Assembly (NCBI RefSeq): GCF_933775445.1
Contig: NC_065877.1
Location: 5,332,001 to 5,396,000 of the forward strand
Length of the DNA: 64,000 nt
Source of the DNA: Argentina anserina
Taxonomy: Eukaryota > Streptophyta > Magnoliopsida > Rosales > Rosaceae
Direction of reading: 5' to 3'
The notes under the pieces are model-generated. The model was given only the letters and a program-made list of their open reading frames with translations. It was not told the origin of the DNA and did no database searches. Below, in pieces: positions 13,187-23,943 of this stretch (positions are counted from its first letter, which is position 1; each line of letters starts with the position of its first letter). A program made the position numbers and the translations under genes.

Positions 13187-15980
13187 AAAACGAGAGTGCG
13201 GAAACTGATACCGAGGATGATTTGTGAGGATGTGGGAATCGAGAATTGACTGGTTTATGATGAGTGAAATGGACAGGTCAGCGTGTGATGTTCTTGTGCT
13301 TAGTCGGCAGTTTGGCGTGTCTTGGGGGTACACAGTTGTAATTGGGCTATGGAGTGAGAAACGTGGCGAGAAAGGATGGCGTTGGGGTAAAGGTGTCACA
13401 TAGGAGTGTTGGTGGACAATTGTAACTAGGGTGAACTGTCTGGCACTCTGGCAATGGGGAACTTTGTTCTGGATGATTCCAATGTTTGCATGAGTTGGGG
13501 AGTTGGGGTAATGATCATGTGAAACGATTCCATCGAGTATTCATGACGGTTGAGATTCTAATTAGGACTAAATAAATGCCTTAATGTCAACCAGTTTCTT
13601 TCCCATTTTGATGAAACTTGTTGTCATAAAAATCCTTACAGACGTCGTACTCCGGCGATCAATTTCCGTCAAATTCATATAGACACTGTGCTGTGGTGAT
13701 AAGTTGATTTTGTGACGAATTATGTTTGATATAGTTAAATTCTGATTAGTGACAACATTATATTAATAGATAACAGTAAAGATAAAGATTTAAAATGAGT
13801 TCGCTTAGATGTTCGCGGTATCACTAAGTGTCGACTTTTGAGAAATTGAGCAAGTCCTGGTAGAAGTCTAGAAGGTACTGGTGGAAGACTCATTCATAAA
13901 CATGAAAAGGTACATTCTAACAAGAAGTCTAGAAGGCTCACTCTAGTGCTTTGAATATTAGTTTATTTAGTTGGTGCACAGCTCAAACTATATGTTGTGT
14001 AGAAAGTCTTGAGCACGTTAGGGTTGACACCTTCAGCTCCCCACCCACTCGATGAAAGACTAGGTGACAAGTGATTGTAATTACATATACCAAACTTCTA
14101 TGGAGGCCTTATGGTTTCGATTAAAAATCTGAGTTCATGATTGAGTTAGATGGAATTAATTTTCATATTTCCTCATATAGGAAATGAAAGAGTGTTTTCA
14201 TCCTCACTACTCCAAGATGCATCGTATTTCTCAGTAACAAAGATCGCTTGGTGAGTTAAACCTACTTCAATTACTTCCCCTTCAAGTACTCCAACTATCA
14301 AATTTTTCCAGTTATCAGGTCTAAGCTTCCTGCATTGCTTAAAAATCCTTATGATCGAGATGACTTCACTAGTTCACGTATAGCATCTTTCATTTTTAGC
14401 CTTCACCATTTTCTTAATCCACCGATGAGGTTGGTGTCCCAGTGCAACCTTTAAACCTTACACAAATTGTTAGGAATTGAAATATTACAATATCCTTGCA
14501 TCTTCTTTCTTTTCCCTCGACACTATTTGATTTAACCAGTGGTTCCAGTCACATAATCAGTTAAGCTGGGTTTTCGTAAAGCTCATCAATCAAATCCTGA
14601 TTGGGCCAAGGCTCCATTATACATGCTTAGATGAGTCATTAGCTTCTCTGTTCACGACATTATAGAACAGACCCCAAATGGGCTGATGTCGACCCTCAAT
14701 CCCCATGAACTATGGTAACCAAGAATCATTATCTTTTAATGTAGGCAGAATAAAAAAATTTAGTCACAAATTTTTTTGTTTCTACGAACGCAAGATAATT
14801 TGTGAATTGAAAAGAGTTTGCGAATTGAAATTTGCAGACAAGACTTATCCACGAGTTGAATTCAATAGTTGAATTGAAATTGTTATTTCTCTATTGCCCA
14901 ATTCCCAAATATGCTGGAAACTAAAAAAGAAAAGAAAGTTGATCTTTCATGGAGGAGCAAATGACAAACAATTATAATAAGATAGATATAATTATAAATA
15001 TAACCGATGAAATAAAAAAAATAAAATAATATGATTGAAACTTGGGAGAATTACCTAAAACTCGCAGAGTCGTAGCCACAAAGGAAAATTTAAAATACAT
15101 AAAACTCTCTATTTTACCTTAATTTCTTATATATAAATAATATTATTTTTATCTAAAATATATACCGGACTTTTTTTTTGGGCCTACTTGGGTTGTAGGA
15201 TCTAGGCGGCCACCTGCTAGGCCTAGCCCGAGGGCCGGCCCTGCCAAGACTTGTTTGCAAATAGCATTGTTTCAAAGTTTCACAACTTTTTCTTTAATAT
15301 GTGATTTTGACGATTGTATTTAGTCATATACCACTTCAAGCAAAACTTCGTTTTCATATATGCAATGGCATACACTATAGGATCAAGAAGGTCCTTATTC
15401 CTTAACCAATAAGATTGGAACGAGCACCAAATTATCGTCGGCGCGCTATGAATTAGGAGCACTTGGTCCCTTTGTTGTGGAAGGAACTCTCAAGTTCTAT
15501 ATGCCATTATCCATAATCCGTCATGTCATTACCATTGAAATAGAAAGGTCGAGACGTCTTCATAAAAATCCCAACCACACCTTTGGGAATATCTCTTCTT
15601 TTCAAGGGAAGAAACTCATTTCAATTTCGTGGCTGTACTACTACTTACTATCTTGTCTTGTACTGTATAACAATGACATCAAGCGACCATTCATGTGAGC
15701 CCAATTTGTTGATCAAACACCTTCAAATTTCTTGAAGGATGTGACATATATATGCACCTAGAAGAAAAACACGTGGGAAAACAATGTACATACTACTGAT
15801 ACTACTAGTAGTATTCTTCTTCATTTTTGGTTTTGTCTGCAAGTTGACTGAAGTTATTTCCGATTAAAATGACCTCCAACTAACTTGTATCTTTCGTTTT
15901 CTTCATGTCTGCTACTTCATTCATAATATAGTCATCCGAAAAGTCGTTTGAATGTAATTTTGATATGGGTTAGCTCCATA
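13187..15980. other. Gene-poor region, probable TE relics
   Basis: No gene is supported. The first 250 bp are the promoter of the CASP-like gene. At 15175-15245 a short GC-rich patch with the near-palindrome agGGCCGGCCct stands out from AT-rich surroundings; that motif is common at the ends of non-autonomous hAT-like plant repeats, but no partner end was found. The remaining sequence has many stops in all frames. Confidence 0.4.
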
Positions 15981-16212
15981 CATTAGTACCATGTATTAGC
16001 CTCCATGATGTTGATGAAGAATCAAAGGGTTGGAGAACAAGTTGTTGTATCATAAGGGAAATGCTGATTTGTCAAAGGAGCATTAATGAAGTTTCCCATT
16101 AGTACCATGTATTGGCCTCTACGATGTTGATGAAGAATCAAAGGGTTGGATAACAAGTTGTTGTATCATAAAGCAAAGGCCGATTTGTCAAATGAGCATT
16201 AATGAAGTTTTC
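15981..16212. repeat. 116-bp tandem duplication
   Basis: Two head-to-tail copies at 15981-16096 and 16097-16212 both start with cattagtaccatgtatt and end with agcattaatgaagttt. They differ at roughly a dozen positions by eye. The sequence has the flavour of a retrotransposon LTR edge (tgttgatgaagaatcaaagg occurs in each), but no matching second end was established. Confidence 0.85.
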
Positions 16213-17274
16213 TAGTTAGACTAGGAATGCTTCACGGCATGATTCTCTTCCCATATAGGTTGGGAATTCCTTCTTCATTTTCTATCTTTACTATAGATAG
16301 ATCTAGATGTATTTGGAAGGGTGTTTTCAAATATATTTTCAGATTTATTAAAGAATAAATTGTAATCAAGGTTGATTATGTAAAAGGATAGAGATCAGGT
16401 GTTCTATCCTTTTATTCAATTCATTTTGTATTTTCAAATACGGATTATTCCTTTCTAGGTGAGAGAAATATGAAGGTTGTAATGAGTGAGTGGAATTTCT
16501 TTATAGGGTTAAGAGGAGAAGTGTGTGTGTGTGTGTGTGTGTGAGTTAGGTTGCATGAGGTAGCCGAATACACATGCAGAAAAGACAAGAAATATTTATT
16601 GAGGAGAGAAAAACTTAGTTGCTAGGAGATCTTAGTGACTCAATTGAAAAATACCTTATTGACAACATCGACAAGCTTAGTGAAGTCGACATACGTGTGA
16701 TTACAACGATCTTAATAAGGTTGTATCGACACTTGAAGCAACGATCTTAGTGAAGTTATTTCATACTTGATTGTGACTATCAAGTAAGAAGTATTTTTCT
16801 TTTGAGAATAATATTATCATAGATTAAAGTATAATCTTGTAATATGAATTATTCAATAGAAAAGTGAAATTCTTCTACATATTCCGCTGCTATTACTCGT
16901 TATTGTTATATCTTATATTTTCAAGTACGTTTTAGTTTGTCTTGAACATTTGAACTTAGGCTCTCTCCAATAGTTGATGTTACTGGTAGCACACTAAACT
17001 GATATTATTTATCTATCATTTCCAGTAATGGTACACTACATTGTAGCACTATGACCATGTGGCGAGTTTTAATCAGGGTTGTGATACACATGCATCATGT
17101 CACACACTCGTGTGTGTTACGAGTAGCACCAATGTGCCACATTAGCACACGAGTGCCTTTTATAGCATATAAATGCAATGTAGCACGTATGCATACTAAT
17201 CCATGGTGTTGGAGACTATTGATGCTATTTACAATTTGTGGCACCTTACACCCACCGTTTGACAGAGAATCATG
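16213..17274. other. Possible degraded Copia-like LTR sequence
   Basis: There are no genes. The stretch from the duplication to about 16925 reads like LTR sequence, with ttccgctgctattactcg followed by a T-rich tail near 16883-16920. I could not confirm both termini or a target duplication. A (GT)n microsatellite lies inside. Confidence 0.3.
16521..16543 (+). repeat. (GT)n microsatellite
   Basis: This is an uninterrupted GT dinucleotide run of about 11 units. Confidence 0.95.
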
Positions 17275-17279
17275 CTTAT

Positions 17280-20157
17280 TGTCACATCTGGAAAGGAACA
17301 TGAACAATATATTAAGATTATGACGAAAATTAGCAAGTGAATAGAGTGATTTTGTTTCGCTAAAACACTCACTAACGTGAACTAGTGAATAAAAGTTTTT
17401 CGACAAAACAAATTCATTCACGAAATAAAATGATAACACTTTACATTTCCGCAAAAATAAATGAATTTCTACAACAAAAAATGCAGAAGGTAGTGTTGAG
17501 GCCACCGGCCCAAATTAAACAAGTAGACAACTGAAATTTTTTAAAAACAAAAGTGGTAAGAATAACTAAGAAAACAATCTCGGGAAACTTTACTCGAAAA
17601 CATTGATACAAGACATGAAAGTGAGATGCATGAAGGCGTACATGAAAACTAACTCTCAAATGAGGCTCCTAACTCTAGAAATAACGATTGGACCTGCAAA
17701 GGAACTAAAGTAGGGGTGAGCGTCGTCCTCGCTTGCCCAGTAGGGGTCAGCTCGCCCATGAGGTGTGAAAATCGGGTAAGGATATCAAAATATAATTTTA
17801 TATAACATTAAGGGTAGGTTTTTGCCAGAGAAAATCACATTTATATCAATTATGCAAGTTTGAGAAATATTATGCTAAATAGTTTATGGAGCTTCAAAGG
17901 TAGGGTAAGACAAATTCAACTATAAGCAATGCTCGACCGATCCTAGCGACTAAATAGTCGAGGCCAACTACATGTCTATTATAATAAAAGAGTAGTGAGA
18001 GTGTCCATTTAAACGGAATGCCCTCAATAGTATAGAAAAGAATGGATCTAATAATAAATAGGGCATTACCCCGCCGGAGGTTCACGGTCATCGACATTGT
18101 AGGATTACCTAGAATGCTAGGCTCATGTCACTCTCAGGTCAACACACGCGAGGATTCACTACTTACCTTATCTCGAAAATTGTGCCTAGTCTCGAGTTTT
18201 CACAACATTTAATGCATTATAAATCATTCAACCGAGAACTAGGCTATGCATTTATAATTGGCCCAAAATCAGCAAAGAAGGGTTAGCTCCCCTACATGGA
18301 ATGACATGCAGAATTTCAGCCGATATCCAAATCCAACGTATAGCTGCTGCTGCTACTCCAAGTCTCCGAAAGATCCTCATAACATCAACTATGAGTTCAT
18401 GAGGTATAAAAGACTCAACATCAAAGTCAAATATCGAAAATAAGTTGACTCGATCTTTTTTTCCTAGTTTGACCAGGAAAGTCAAATGTTGAATTTTCAT
18501 TGACCAAGTCTTTCCTGGGTTGACCAGGAGTTGATTAAGTTGGCCGACTAATTTTCGACTAACTCTCGAATGACTCGAAAATAGTCCAACTATACTTATT
18601 GAACGATAATAAGCATGCTTTAGAGTTAAACATACCCTAAATCGTAAAGATAATATTTAATAATTTACCAACACTTTTCTAAGTTACACGAATTCTCGTT
18701 TCTCGAACCGGGTTAGAATTAGAACTATTGAATAGTCGTAACTAAACGTTACATGAATTGTCGCCATTTTAAGTACGATGGGTTTTCACTAAGTTACCTT
18801 AGGTAAAAGTAAAACTGTCAAAATCATTTAGTAAAAAGTAAAATGTAACTTAGGATAAAACTGTAAAAGTCAAAGTCAAATAGTAAAACAGTATTTTAGA
18901 AACAGTAAATCTGACAAAGGCATTTTAGTAATTTCACCATGTGGTAAAACAATGAATGGATAAAAGTAAAATTGTAAAAACCAACATTTTCACCCTTATC
19001 TTTCTGATCCTATTTTCGGTCTCCCAAACCACCTCCGTTTAAATCAACTCCAATCCACAAACAACAAAACCAACAAACAACAACAATGAGATATTACATA
19101 GGTATTAAAACATAGTTTTCTACCTCTGATGAGCTAAAATGCAGAGGTGAAGGCAGTGATGCTTTTAGCCTCGATTTGGGGCTGCTGCCTTGTCCATATT
19201 TGTTGCTATTGTCCCAAATTCCTTGATCAACCTTCCAGCACTGGCTTAGAAGTCCCTACGTTCATCTATTACTCGCCTCACCATCGAGCAATAAGGCAGA
19301 ACATAATCAAGAGTGTAGAAAATGGGATTAAGGTTTCGTTGGAATACAATTTAGGCTTAATCGAATTAGGGGACAGAAACAAAAGCTGGGCTTACCATTA
19401 GATGTGAATGGGCTCGTTGATGTTCTTAGACTCACCAGGAGGAAGCTCGACGGCGGAGCACGGCGGCGGTAATGGATACCGAAAATGGAAAGATTGTATT
19501 GGCTTCAATTCGACGAAACCAAAGGTAGAAATTGTTTGGGTTTTAAAGAATATAGGCTTGGCTTATCAGAAGAAGACTAAGGAGTTTGCCGAAGCTGAAG
19601 ACCTCGCCGGAAAATCACCCAAGGCATCTCACTGCCTCTATTTCGATTTCACCAAAAACGATGGTGAAAGGATGATCGAAAGATGTAGGAATGAAAGGGA
19701 ATATGAGGTGAATATGGTGGTGGGATTGCATGCCGCAACCTTTGCCAGACGACAGTGGAGTGAGGAGGAGAAGATAGAGTGAGTCTTCGGTGGAGTTGCA
19801 GAAGAGAAGAAAGAGTCGAAGAAGAAAAGAAATGAGGGAGGAGAAGAAATAAGGAAAAGAAAGGGAGAGAAAGTTGGGCTCGGGCCTTGGGTCCGGGTCA
19901 AAATATTTTGGGGTTTTTCTTAAAAGCATGAAAACAAATACCCAAAACAGAAAATTATTTTTAAAATAAAACACAACTTTAGGAATTCGTAAAAAATAAA
20001 ACCGAGTGTCGGAAAAATATTCCGAATACATTTTCGAGCTCGTGGCGACGTGTAGTTTAATAAGATGTATTAAACTACATACTTGACATTTAAAGTAAAT
20101 ATCGATTAATTAGTCATAATGTGTCGGTAATCGAGATTAGAAATCTCGGGTATTACA
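17280..20157 (-). mobile_element. Solo LTR of a Gypsy/chromovirus-like retrotransposon
   Basis: Read on the minus strand the element begins TGTAATACCCGAG (20157 leftwards) and ends ATGTGACA (17280). This is the TG...CA structure with the TGTAATACCCG start common in Tekay/Del-type Ty3-Gypsy LTRs. It is flanked by the 5-bp direct repeat cttat at 17275-17279 and 20158-20162, the target duplication size made by LTR-element integrase. No primer-binding site, gag-pol frame or second LTR is present between the repeats, so it looks like a solo LTR left by recombination. Inside are purine-rich tracts (19795-19870) and reiterated short gtaaaa(c/g)t motifs (18800-18970), both usual in such long LTRs. 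Short open frames at 19147-19782 are not credible genes. The left end was chosen by searching for the duplication, so it is less secure than the right end. Confidence 0.7.
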
Positions 20158-20162
20158 CTTAT

Positions 20163-20794
20163 ACTCCTTTCTCTTTGATAGTTGAAGTAGATGAGAAGCA
20201 TAACTAATCACACTACCACAAACAACACCGTTTGGTTTCATCTTAATCCCTACATCAATTCTTGTCTGCATGTTAAATCAAGATAGATGGAGAAAAAGAC
20301 ACCCAACAACGTATCTTATTCTCTAAACCACATAAGGAAAGGATGTGACAAACGCCATCTTTGGACTTCATCCTCTCGACAAAGTTAAATACAACTATAT
20401 ACGGTTGAAGCTACCTAACATATGAATGGTAAACAATTAACAAAACCTAAAGCCCGAGAGCTCTGCCAAACTCGGAACTTCTTAGGGTTTTTGAGGAAAA
20501 TTTGTGTTCCCTCCAATAGAAGGCGGCCTAGCCAAGATGGTGGATTGTGAGAGATTTGCAGCTCCAGGAGTGGTTTGGTTTGTGATCACAGTTTGGTTGC
20601 AGCGACGCTAGTGGCAATGATGCTTTGGTGTCGATCTAGAGGGGTTGGTCCGGTCTCTGTGATGGTTTTGAGATGGCAGGGTTGTGGCTTCAGATATGGG
20701 GGAGCGCAGGCCTGCGTCGGTCTTTAACCTGAGTTTTATCTAGGTCAGAGGTCGATGATTCTTTTTTCTCAATTGATTTTTGCTGGTGGTGTGC
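20163..20794. other. Possible 5' fragment of a LINE-type element
   Basis: From about 20450 the sequence changes to G-rich, gene-like composition (Leu/Ser-rich leader with tcttagggtttttgagg, then alternating tggtttggtt motifs) without a lasting reading frame. This resembles the 5' UTR of plant L1-type elements but is unproven. Nothing else is recognisable. Confidence 0.25.
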
Positions 20795-21300
20795 TGTAAT
20801 ATCCCGATTTTTTAAGTAAGTCAAATTTTTTTTTTTCAAAAATAGAAAGTAGAGGTCGTCACGAGTTTGCCGTATTTTTCAGTGAATTTTTTAGAGTTAC
20901 GAACTATTTTTAACAATTTTTCAAAGTTTCGTCGAAGTTGCATTACGTGATGACGTGGCGGCATCCCATTAGTCCAAAACTTAGCTTAATTGCTAAGTAT
21001 TTTAGTCCCCATCCGTGTCACGTTTGATGTGTCACATGGACACTTGTCAAATAAAGAGAGATGACCAGTGGTTGCTTGACATGTAGCAACAAAGCCACAA
21101 ATGAGATAGTCATATGACTAGGAGTATTGGTCAGACGGAGTGTGTGGAATCTAACGGTGTTTCATTATTTGTAACTTTATTTTGGTGATATAATTTTTTT
21201 TCTTTTTTTTTTTCTTAAAAAAACATATGAACGGTAAGGACCAAGGGATAGGAGAAAGAAAAAAGAAGGGTGACAATCGTGACATATGTTCAATAACGAT
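20795..21300 (+). mobile_element. Truncated Gypsy-like LTR fragment
   Basis: A second LTR-like start, TGTAATATCCCGATTTTTTA, lies at 20795 in the plus orientation, followed by text typical of long Gypsy LTR 5' parts (cgtcacgagtttgccg, acgtgatgacgtgg). No TG...CA end or flanking duplication was found, so the right boundary is a guess and the copy is probably truncated. Confidence 0.4.
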
Positions 21301-23824
21301 GCCTTTGGATTATACCCGAAATATATGGGGTCCTTTTCTTTACAAAATCTAGATGCTTAATCTCTTTGTAAATTGCTTTACACTCTTTAATCATTGCGAA
21401 TTATACTCCTTCAACCTCAATAGTCATCGCTACATCTACCGGGTTTAACAGTAGTTAATCGCGAGATTAACAACGCAAGCAAGACCATACAACATTGAAG
21501 GAAAGACTGTTTCGATCCGTTTTCATGTATGGCAGCATCAAACTGTATTTCTTGTAACAACATGTATGAAGTTCGTTTCTCTACCTTGTTGATCATCCAG
21601 TAACTTGAACTATAAACTACAACTTGGAGTGCGTCTAACAAGTTGCAAGAATAAGATCTTAAAAATTAGTAATATGGTGAATAAGTTGGCGTACAAACAT
21701 GATACATTCACGTATTCAGTCTTAATTACGTTGAAATTGGAAATGCTCTAATTCGTGCGAGACATTAGTTACCCTCATCATGTGTGAAATCTGATCGATC
21801 GGGCAAACCTAGTGATCAGATCAAAGCTAATAGGAGAGAGTGGCACTTATCACTCCAACCAGTCAAAGCACATAGTTAGGCGGAAATCACTGGAATTGAA
21901 TCATCACTGGAGGGAAAAGGCGAGATTGAATCCCCGTGATAATGAACCAAATAAGTTGTTTTTACTGACGACAACAACATGATGAGACGCAAAAAGCAAC
22001 GACACAAGAAAAACCCCGCCCACAAAAGCTACTCGCCAATAAGACCGTTGAGTCCGGCGTTGGGTGGCGCCACAACCACCGCAACCACCACCGCAGTGAT
22101 ATTTTATACGTTCACGTGTGGACCTCCCTCCCTCGCTCGCTGTTCCTTTTGTCACTTTCTCACCTTACGCCGCTAAACGCCGTGCCGTGTGGACCTCCCT
22201 CCTCCATTTTTTTTTGGATCATCCTCCATGCCAGCTCGACCCTATTAATATGACGCCCAGCCAATCCTACCGACACGTGTCTTTTTCCTGGGCCCTAGCA
22301 GGCAGCCCAAGCCCCTGGAGCGAGGTCTAAACTGGTCCAAGTTTCATGGCGGGTATAAAACCAAGGGGAAGCTCGTAACGGCTAATACGGCGGTCGGTGC
22401 GACGCATTGGGGAGGACGTGGCTGACCCGTGGGTGTAGTGATCCAAGAAGAGCCCGTGGGTGGGCCGACCCGTCACCGACTGACCCAGTGAGCATTTTTT
22501 CTTCTTCTTTTGAAGCTTCATTTATTTCCTAGGTTATAAAATCAGAGGGAACTGACTGACATAAATTGGCCGTCAGTTTACGAGAATTTGACTTGTGTTT
22601 GTTTAGTGCAAAGGGTACTCTGAACAGTACGAAGCAGATGGTATTCCCCGGAATCTTTAGGTAACAAATTGTATTTTTAAAAAATTTAGCACATTATTGC
22701 ATTAATCATGATTTGTATTATATATTCACTCATTTATTGAAGATCCGTTTATTGGGATCACATGCTTGTATGGTAAGCAATCACTTTGGTTAGGAAAACA
22801 TTGCATCATTTGATTGAAAATATGCTGCATTTTTCACAAATAATGTTTGCTAAAGATAATTTAAAATAAAATTAATAATAAAGTGATAAGAACACTTGTT
22901 GAATTGTTCAAGAAGACATTAAACTTTTTATATATCAATCCAATAATAAGTGAATGTATATGTCAATCAAGATATAATGAGACATAATATCATCCGCATT
23001 TCGTAAATTAGAATGTAGTTGAATGATTTTAGAAAGTAAGAGTTGATAAAATAAGCAAATAAAAAAAAACTTCACACATTCAATATGTTTTCCTGTATTT
23101 TAGAGTACTGGTAGTCATAAATTACTTCACGTGTCATTTTAGGCTTTATTTTTAGTTACACGGACAATGACCAAACCCTCGTCTATGACTCATCACTTTC
23201 TTAGCTCGTTTTTTGACTTCCTAAATCTAGAACTCTACTAAAACACTCAAAATAACTACATTAATAGAGTAGTTATAACTCTCCTAAAAAACAAATACCA
23301 AGTGGTTATAAGTTATGTAGTTATCACATAAACAGAAAAATAATTACCAAAAATAAATATATGGAGAGTCAACGTGCTTTTCCGTTATCCCAATCAGCTA
23401 AAACGTCACCGTCAGTCCGTCACATACCCCCAACTAGCAAATTGGGCAATCTCGATATATTCCCCCAATAAATATCTTATAGATTATACTCCCTTTTTCA
23501 TAAGCATCTGACCGGCTATTCCGGTACCCCAAACGGCGTGACCGCGTCGGGGGGTCTTTTATCAACTACCGCCTCACTCCGTTATTCCTACATCAAAGTC
23601 TTGTTCTCCTCCTCCTCCTCCCCCTCCCCCAAAACCAGAGCGAAACTCTATTCAGTTTCATTTAGAGCCGGCCCTTAACAGAATATGTAAACTCCCTTAG
23701 CCAGCTATGTCTTCTCGTTACAGCCCTCCTCCTTTTCTCTTCATATTTAAGATCCCCAACTCTCTCCTCTCCGCCCAAGCCCTCGTCGGCGCCAACCACA
23801 CCTCCGCTCGCTTCTGCTCCCGCT
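21301..23824. other. Intergenic region and distal promoter of the methyltransferase gene
   Basis: No gene is supported. A GC-richer island at about 21900-22520 contains a twice-repeated 'gtgtggacctccctcc' (near 22116 and 22187) and ACGTGT core elements. Open frames here run in several phases at once because of composition, not coding. 22640-23450 is AT-rich. The promoter side (23500-23824) is CT-rich with a TATA-like catatttaag near 23742. Confidence 0.45.
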
Positions 23825-23833
23825 AAACCCTAA
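23825..23833 (+). promoter_or_regulatory. Telo-box (AAACCCTAA)
   Basis: The sequence aaaccctaa lies 111 bp upstream of the methyltransferase ATG, in the probable 5' UTR or core promoter. This interstitial telomere motif is common near start sites of broadly expressed plant genes. A role here is inferred only from position. Confidence 0.6.
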
Positions 23834-23943
23834 ACTCCCCCCCTCCCCTCTCTCAAACACATTCTAATTTTCCCTCACAAATTTTTTGTACTCTGTTGAA
23901 TTTACTTTTTTACATAGAAAGCTGTGAATTTTTAGAGAGATCG

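Noticed and set aside
17095..17505. 136-codon minus-strand frame
   Set aside because: It crosses the left boundary of the solo LTR, so it joins unrelated DNA; no motif is present.
19147..19782. Two consecutive plus-strand frames (84 and 124 codons) that could look like a small gene
   Set aside because: They lie wholly inside the solo LTR, have no known domain, and their direction is opposite to the LTR. Purine-rich composition explains the openness.
18098..20157. Alternative solo LTR start at 18098 (tgtaggattacc)
   Set aside because: The left flank there (gacat) does not match the right flank cttat, while the flank before 17280 matches exactly.
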